Assembly: GCA_023957995.1 (NCBI GenBank)
Contig: JAMLGK010000002.1
Location: 248,001-312,000, forward strand
DNA length: 64,000 nt
Origin: Microthrixaceae bacterium
Lineage (GTDB): Bacteria; Actinomycetota; Acidimicrobiia; Acidimicrobiales; Microtrichaceae
Reading direction: 5' to 3'
The position numbers were made by a program, and so were the translations under genes. The notes beneath the pieces were generated by a model. The model did not search any database and was not told the DNA's origin. It saw only the letters and a list, made by a program, of their open reading frames with translations. Of this stretch, positions 59,694 through 64,000 are shown one piece after another (the first letter of the stretch is position 1; every line of letters starts with the position of its first letter).

Positions 59694-60970
59694 GCGCCGA
59701 CCCCTTGCCAGGACCGTCTCCGGGAACCATCGCGGAGGTCTCCTTCGCCGTTCTGTTGCTCCTTGCCGGCACCCTCGGGCCGATCTATCGCCTCAGCCTG
59801 GAGATGGGTGGGAGCGGCATCAACTTCGCGGAGGACCCGAGGGTGATAGTCGTATTCGCCACCCTCTATCTGACCGCAGGAGTGCTGGGCGCACGTGCGC
59901 ACCGGGCGGTCCGTTGGGAGCCTTTGGTCGCTTCTGGGGCCCTCTGCGTTCTGCTGGTGACTTCGACGCTGTGGTCGCTGGACCGTTCGCTCACCGGGGT
60001 TCAGGCCACTCTGGCCCTGGCCACGCTCGCGGTCCCGTGGTACCTGGCCCGGAGGTTCGGACCCCGCCAGATCGTTGTCATGGCATGGTTCGCCACGACA
60101 CTGGGCCTGGGCCTCTCTGCCCTGATGCTCATCGCGGGCGACGCACTCGCACGGGACTCCAACGGGCGTTGGGCGGGCATCTACTTCAACCGGAACTCCC
60201 TGGGCACGGTTGCAGGATTGTGCGTCGTGTTGGGAGCCGTCGTGGCTCTCCAATCGTGGCAATCGGACCCGGCACGGTTCCACAGGCCCTTGGCAGTGGC
60301 CGCGATGCTGTCGGTACCACCTGCAGCGGTCTGTCTATGGCAGAGCGGTTCCAGGACTTCCCTCGTGGCTGCCCTCGGAACACTCGTGGCATGGTCGGCC
60401 TCCTCGCTCGTGAGGTACCGACTGCCGCGGTCCGGCCGCGCCGGAATCTGGTCGGTGCAGATACTCGGTGGACTCGCCGTGGTCGTGTTGTTCGGTCCCG
60501 GTTCCCGCCTGCTCGGTAGCGACTCGACGCTGCAGGGACGCACACAGATCTGGGGCTACCTCCGTTCGCGGGTGCTGGAACGACCGTTCACCGGCGACGG
60601 CTGGCTCGCCAGCTACGGCACCTACGACTTCTGGGCCTTCAGCCGCGACAATCTCAGCCATCCGGTGCAGAGCGCACACAACGGATTCGTGGAGGTGGCC
60701 GCCGGCGCTGGTGTGCTTGCACTCCTCGTCCTGCTCGTCCTGGTCTGGATGGGTCTCGACCGCGGGGTCAACGCCCTGGCATCCCGCGACGTGCCCTGGG
60801 GGGGAGCGCTGGCCGTGGGTGTCTACTTCGTTCTCGCCAACGGTGCAGAGTCCTTCATCGGAGCCCATCACCTGATCTGGGTGTTGTTCCTGTCGGTCTG
60901 TGTCTTCGGCTGGCGCTCCTCACCGCCGGAGCCGCTCCGGGAATCCCCCGGCGTCCGGGCTGCTCTGTAG
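59690..60970 (+). CDS. O-antigen polymerase/ligase-like membrane protein (Wzy/WaaL type), copy 2
   Basis: A 426-residue polytopic protein with about eleven hydrophobic segments, related in layout to its upstream neighbour: YFNRNSLGTVAGLCVVLG, SGSRTSLVAALG, GRTQIWGYLRSRVLERPFTGDGW and QSAHNGFVEVAAGAGVLALL (HN-x-x-x-E landmark). GTG 59690 overlaps the previous stop as GTGA. Having two such proteins in tandem suggests one polymerase and one ligase, or two polymers. Confidence 0.87.
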   Translation: MSADPLPGPSPGTIAEVSFAVLLLLAGTLGPIYRLSLEMGGSGINFAEDPRVIVVFATLYLTAGVLGARAHRAVRWEPLVASGALCVLLVTSTLWSLDRSLTGVQATLALATLAVPWYLARRFGPRQIVVMAWFATTLGLGLSALMLIAGDALARDSNGRWAGIYFNRNSLGTVAGLCVVLGAVVALQSWQSDPARFHRPLAVAAMLSVPPAAVCLWQSGSRTSLVAALGTLVAWSASSLVRYRLPRSGRAGIWSVQILGGLAVVVLFGPGSRLLGSDSTLQGRTQIWGYLRSRVLERPFTGDGWLASYGTYDFWAFSRDNLSHPVQSAHNGFVEVAAGAGVLALLVLLVLVWMGLDRGVNALASRDVPWGGALAVGVYFVLANGAESFIGAHHLIWVLFLSVCVFGWRSSPPEPLRESPGVRAAL

Positions 60971-60997
60971 GATCCGGCCGATCCCTGGAGGGAATCC

Positions 60998-62104
60998 TTG
61001 CCCACTGTCGCCCACCTGACGTCCGTACACCCGCCGCGGGATCCGCGGATCTTCCACAAGGAGTGCCGCACCCTCGCCGCTGCCGGATACGACGTGTTCC
61101 TTGTTGCTCCCGGAGCTGGCGCGTCGGTCGTCGATGGCGTGCACTTCGTCGAGTTCCCGAGGGAAGCGAGTCGGGTGAAACGCGCTCTGGGCAGCTCCCG
61201 GAAGATGGCTGATCTCGCTCTCGACCTGGATGCCGACGTCTACCACTTCCACGACCCCGAGCTGCTGCCGATGGGCCGGTTCCTCGCGGCGCGCGGCAGA
61301 ACGGTGATCTACGACGCCCACGAGCACCTGGCCAAGAACACCGCAGCAAGGCCCTACCTCCACCCGCTGGTCGCCAAACCGATCGGTGCCGTTGCCGGCG
61401 GTTTCGAGCACTGGGTCGCCCGCAGGCTCGCCGCGGTGGTTGCTGCTACTCCCACGATCGCCGAGGAATTCGCTCCGGGGACGGTGGTGGTGGCGAACTA
61501 CCCCGATCTCACCGAGTGGGCCGATCACGGCTCCACCACACTGGATCAGTACCGCCGGAGGCCACCGCGCGCGGTGTATGTGGGGGCCATCACGGTGGTA
61601 CGCAACGGACCCGAGATGATCGCAGCTGCAGCGATGCTCGACACCCCGGATGCAGAGTTCCATTTCGCAGGTCGGGTGAGTGGAATGCCCGAGCCGTCCG
61701 GTCAACGGGTCGTGTACCACGGAGTACTCGATCGCGACGGTCTGACCGACCTCCTCGAGACATCGAGAGTGGGGATCTCGGTGTTCAAGCCGGCGCCGAA
61801 CGCGGTTGAATCGCTGCCGACCAAGACCTTCGAATACATGGCGGCCGGACTTCCCGTGGTTGTCTCCCGTGAGACGACCACCCAGGCGGATCTGGTGGCC
61901 GATGCCGGATGTGGCGTGCTGGTCCCGCACGACTCACCTGCTGAGCTGGCCCGCGCAGTGGACCGGTTGCTCGCAGATCCCGAGATGGCCTTCGAGATGG
62001 GTCAACGGGGACGCAGCGCCGTGGAGTCGCAGTACTCATGGGGCCCGCAGGCCGAGAAGCTCCTCGGCCTCTACTCCGAGTTGGCGCCTCTCCAGCGCAG
62101 CTGA
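60998..62104 (+). CDS. Family 4 glycosyltransferase
   Basis: A 368-residue GT-B glycosyltransferase. N-terminal domain: VAHLTSVHPPRDPRIFHKECRTLAAAGYDVFLVAPG, DVYHFHDPELLPMGRFL and YDAHEHLAKNT. C-terminal domain: RAVYVGAITVVRNGPEMI, SVFKPAPNAVESLPTKTFEYMAAGLPVVVS with the donor-binding Glu residues. The PPRDPRIFHKE start is common in capsule and exopolysaccharide transferases. TTG start with GGAGGGA 6 nt upstream. It follows the second Wzy-like gene by 27 bp and is convergent with the amidase (1 bp between stops). Confidence 0.87.
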   Translation: MPTVAHLTSVHPPRDPRIFHKECRTLAAAGYDVFLVAPGAGASVVDGVHFVEFPREASRVKRALGSSRKMADLALDLDADVYHFHDPELLPMGRFLAARGRTVIYDAHEHLAKNTAARPYLHPLVAKPIGAVAGGFEHWVARRLAAVVAATPTIAEEFAPGTVVVANYPDLTEWADHGSTTLDQYRRRPPRAVYVGAITVVRNGPEMIAAAAMLDTPDAEFHFAGRVSGMPEPSGQRVVYHGVLDRDGLTDLLETSRVGISVFKPAPNAVESLPTKTFEYMAAGLPVVVSRETTTQADLVADAGCGVLVPHDSPAELARAVDRLLADPEMAFEMGQRGRSAVESQYSWGPQAEKLLGLYSELAPLQRS

Positions 62105-62105
62105 C

Positions 62106-64000
62106 TCACTTCACGATCACGTCGCGGCAGCCCAGCACCTCATTGGATCCACCGCCGGAGTTGATCGCAACCAGGCACACGGGGTGCTTTCCGACACCGG
62201 TTGCAACGTTGAACTCGAATCCGTGGTCGTCGTTGAACATCGGGTGCGGCGCCTTGACAGATGAGTTGGGGAGCCGGGCCGGAGAGGTGACCCACCGCAC
62301 GTCGGTCATCGCCACGACGTTGATGGCCCCCAGGGTCTCGGGATCCAGCGCCCAGCCCTTCACCCGGATCCAACCCTTCGCGGGGTTGGTCACCGATGCG
62401 AGGGCGCCGATCGGGTCACTCGGCAGAACCTGGATCCTGCGGCAATCGATTCGGCTGTCGAAGCCACTTCCGCGGTTCTCTATGACGATGCATGCGTCCC
62501 TGGACCCGCTGGTGATCCCCGCGACGTCGAACTGCACGTGACCCGAGGACCCGGTGTGGGCCACCCGGCGGCCGTCAATCTCCAGGATCGTCAGGGAGTT
62601 GCCGACGGCATCGCGGTCGGTGAAGTCAGCGGTGACGCGCATGGTGCCCACTCCGCCGCCCACGGCGGTGATCCCACCTGTCGGCGAATTCCCAGATGGG
62701 TCCTCGAACATCCTCCGGACACAGGTCAGGCGGAGATCTTCCGAGCCGAGGCCCTGGTTGATCACCGTGACGCAGATGTTCTGGAGGCCCACTGCACTCG
62801 CGTTGACCGAGCCCTGGAAGCCGCGGTTGGTGCTGTAGGCGGTGTGGCTACCGGCAAGGTCGGGCCTCGGAACGTTCGCCAGGAGGTCCACCGAGGCTCC
62901 GGTGGTCTGCACCCTCACCTTGGCGGGCGCACCCAGGTCGGGGTCGATGGCCCAGCCGCGGACCGTGGCTGTGCGACCGTGTACACCCAGGCTCTCGAGC
63001 CCTCCGAGCGGGACACTCACCGCGACGAGGAAGTCTGCGATCACCTGGGCGCGACCCCTGATCGATCCCAGGTGTTCGGCGATCCTGCCCGGACACGAGG
63101 TGGAGCCCACATGGGTGTGGCCCACCACACGGGGCAGGGTGACCTTCTGGCCGGCCGGGATCGAAGGTGACCCACCGGAGGTGAACGTGGCGGACTGCGC
63201 AGGGTCGTAGCCGTGGCGGAACAGCTTCCAGCCTGCGACCTGGGCGATCGACTCCCTGACCGCCGCCGACGGGGTAATTGCCGAGTAGTCGCCGAGCACC
63301 GAGATCCCGACCGAACCGGTGTTGAACCCGGAGGCGTGTGCGCCGATCACCGGTCGGTCGTAGCCGCCACCGCGCGCTTCCCAGATTCCGCCGTACTTGT
63401 CGACCACGAAGTTGTAGCCGATGTCGGACCAGCCCCGACCGTCCATGTGGTACGCCTGGATTCCTCGGAGCAGAGATGGCACCTGACCGGCGGAGTAGCT
63501 GTTGGTGCTCACCGTGTGGTGAACCACCGCCATCTTCACCTCGGATGCGACGTTCACCTCCCGAGCGGCCCTGCTGGTCCATTCGGAGCGTTGGTGCATG
63601 GCGAACGGAGTGGTGGTCGCTGCGCCGGCCTCACGGTCGGCCACGGCGACCTTCATCAGTGGGACGTCACGGACGGTCACCACATCGAGTTCATCGGCGA
63701 CCGTCTCGGGCACCACCACCTCGTAGGCATCCGCGGCGCCGATCCAGACCGGAGCGGTGGCGAAGTCGTCGGAGTGTTCCGCAGCATCGAGATCGGGCCC
63801 CTCGGAGGAGTCCATCTCCATCGCCGCCCAGGGTTCCCAGACGCCGTCGGTTCCGCGCACCCTGATCAGGACTTCGGCTGGCTGGGGCAGGGTGACCCCG
63901 ATGGTGTGGAACTCGTCGCTGGTGTGCTGGAGCCCGACCACTGCGGTGTCGGGATCGAGGGCCTGGACATCGTTCGGTTCCCCGAGCGGATCCGCCACCT
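62106..64000 (-). CDS. PGRP-type N-acetylmuramoyl-L-alanine amidase with C-terminal repeats, 5' end cut by window
   Basis: At least 630 residues; the frame runs off the right edge, so the start and any signal peptide are missing. The amidase domain has MAVVHHTVSTNSY (zinc His), GWSDIGYNFVVDKYG, IGAHASGFNTGSVGISVLGDY and GHTHVGSTSCPG (zinc His and Cys). It should cleave the amide between MurNAc and L-Ala of peptidoglycan outside the cell. The region N-terminal to it is a beta-rich domain. After the catalytic domain come three repeats with a VRGWAIDPD-type motif (VRGWAIDPD, MRVTADFTDRD, VKGWALDPE), each closing with a Cys pair, also present once in the M23 lipoprotein. Confidence 0.88.
   Translation of the reverse strand, partial: VADPLGEPNDVQALDPDTAVVGLQHTSDEFHTIGVTLPQPAEVLIRVRGTDGVWEPWAAMEMDSSEGPDLDAAEHSDDFATAPVWIGAADAYEVVVPETVADELDVVTVRDVPLMKVAVADREAGAATTTPFAMHQRSEWTSRAAREVNVASEVKMAVVHHTVSTNSYSAGQVPSLLRGIQAYHMDGRGWSDIGYNFVVDKYGGIWEARGGGYDRPVIGAHASGFNTGSVGISVLGDYSAITPSAAVRESIAQVAGWKLFRHGYDPAQSATFTSGGSPSIPAGQKVTLPRVVGHTHVGSTSCPGRIAEHLGSIRGRAQVIADFLVAVSVPLGGLESLGVHGRTATVRGWAIDPDLGAPAKVRVQTTGASVDLLANVPRPDLAGSHTAYSTNRGFQGSVNASAVGLQNICVTVINQGLGSEDLRLTCVRRMFEDPSGNSPTGGITAVGGGVGTMRVTADFTDRDAVGNSLTILEIDGRRVAHTGSSGHVQFDVAGITSGSRDACIVIENRGSGFDSRIDCRRIQVLPSDPIGALASVTNPAKGWIRVKGWALDPETLGAINVVAMTDVRWVTSPARLPNSSVKAPHPMFNDDHGFEFNVATGVGKHPVCLVAINSGGGSNEVLGCRDVIVK

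Noticed and set aside
1..64000. rRNA, tRNA, insertion sequences, prophage or integrase genes
   Set aside because: No matching motifs, inverted terminal repeats or transposase-like proteins were seen on either strand; absence of tRNA was judged by eye only.

Overview
The window is high-GC DNA with dense, short-spaced genes on both strands. It carries Ku plus a LigD-type polymerase, a DinB-like (mycothiol-dependent type) protein, a DprE2-like arabinan-precursor reductase, GTG/TTG starts and many promoters whose -10 box sits 6-8 nt before the start codon. Together these point to an actinobacterium, most probably of the Acidimicrobiia (Ilumatobacter-like) type. That placement is inference from gene content; no rRNA or tRNA gene was seen.

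Layout. 1-9.6 kb: mixed metabolism (end of a TetR regulator, DinB-like enzyme, VOC protein, GH29 fucosidase, aquaporin, an HSD10-type SDR behind a palindromic operator, an M23 lipoprotein, a HAD phosphatase, a TIGR01777 epimerase and DprE2). 9.6-15.3 kb: the lipoate/2-oxo-acid dehydrogenase group (29-aa membrane peptide, E3, E2, and one gene encoding LipB fused to LipA). 15.3-20.8 kb: an acyl-CoA dehydrogenase with the same operator as the SDR, a serine-hydrolase-like protein with changed catalytic motifs, a membrane protein, and the NHEJ pair Ku/LigD-Pol behind four 18-bp repeats. 21.1-34.8 kb: a polyprenyl-phosphate sugar transferase, MetH divergent from the PduO-type cobalamin adenosyltransferase, leucyl aminopeptidase, LhgO, a sirtuin, a membrane sulfatase-like protein and a rhodanese-ThiF fusion. 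34.8-36.9 kb: an AbiE-like toxin-antitoxin pair behind several repeat arrays.

37-62 kb is a large cell-surface polysaccharide locus: methyltransferases, dTDP-rhamnose genes (rmlA, rmlC, rmlB, rmlD), an ABC exporter with a glycan-binding Wzt tail, a Wzx-type flippase, two O-antigen polymerase/ligase-like proteins, a Wzz-like protein with a degenerate kinase domain, several glycosyltransferases including a 988-aa WsaF-like rhamnosyltransferase, and the genes expected for a UDP-2,3-diacetamido-uronic acid (WbpA-, WlbA-, WlbC- and WlbB-like). A PIG-L deacetylase sits directly upstream of an LpxD-like acyltransferase, which is unexpected in a Gram-positive lineage. The window closes with a PGRP-type amidase whose C-terminal repeats also occur on the M23 lipoprotein at 6 kb.

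Start codons were chosen from overlaps (ATGA, GTGA, TTGA), visible Shine-Dalgarno sequences, or leaderless promoter spacing. Product names come from reading motifs, not from database searches.
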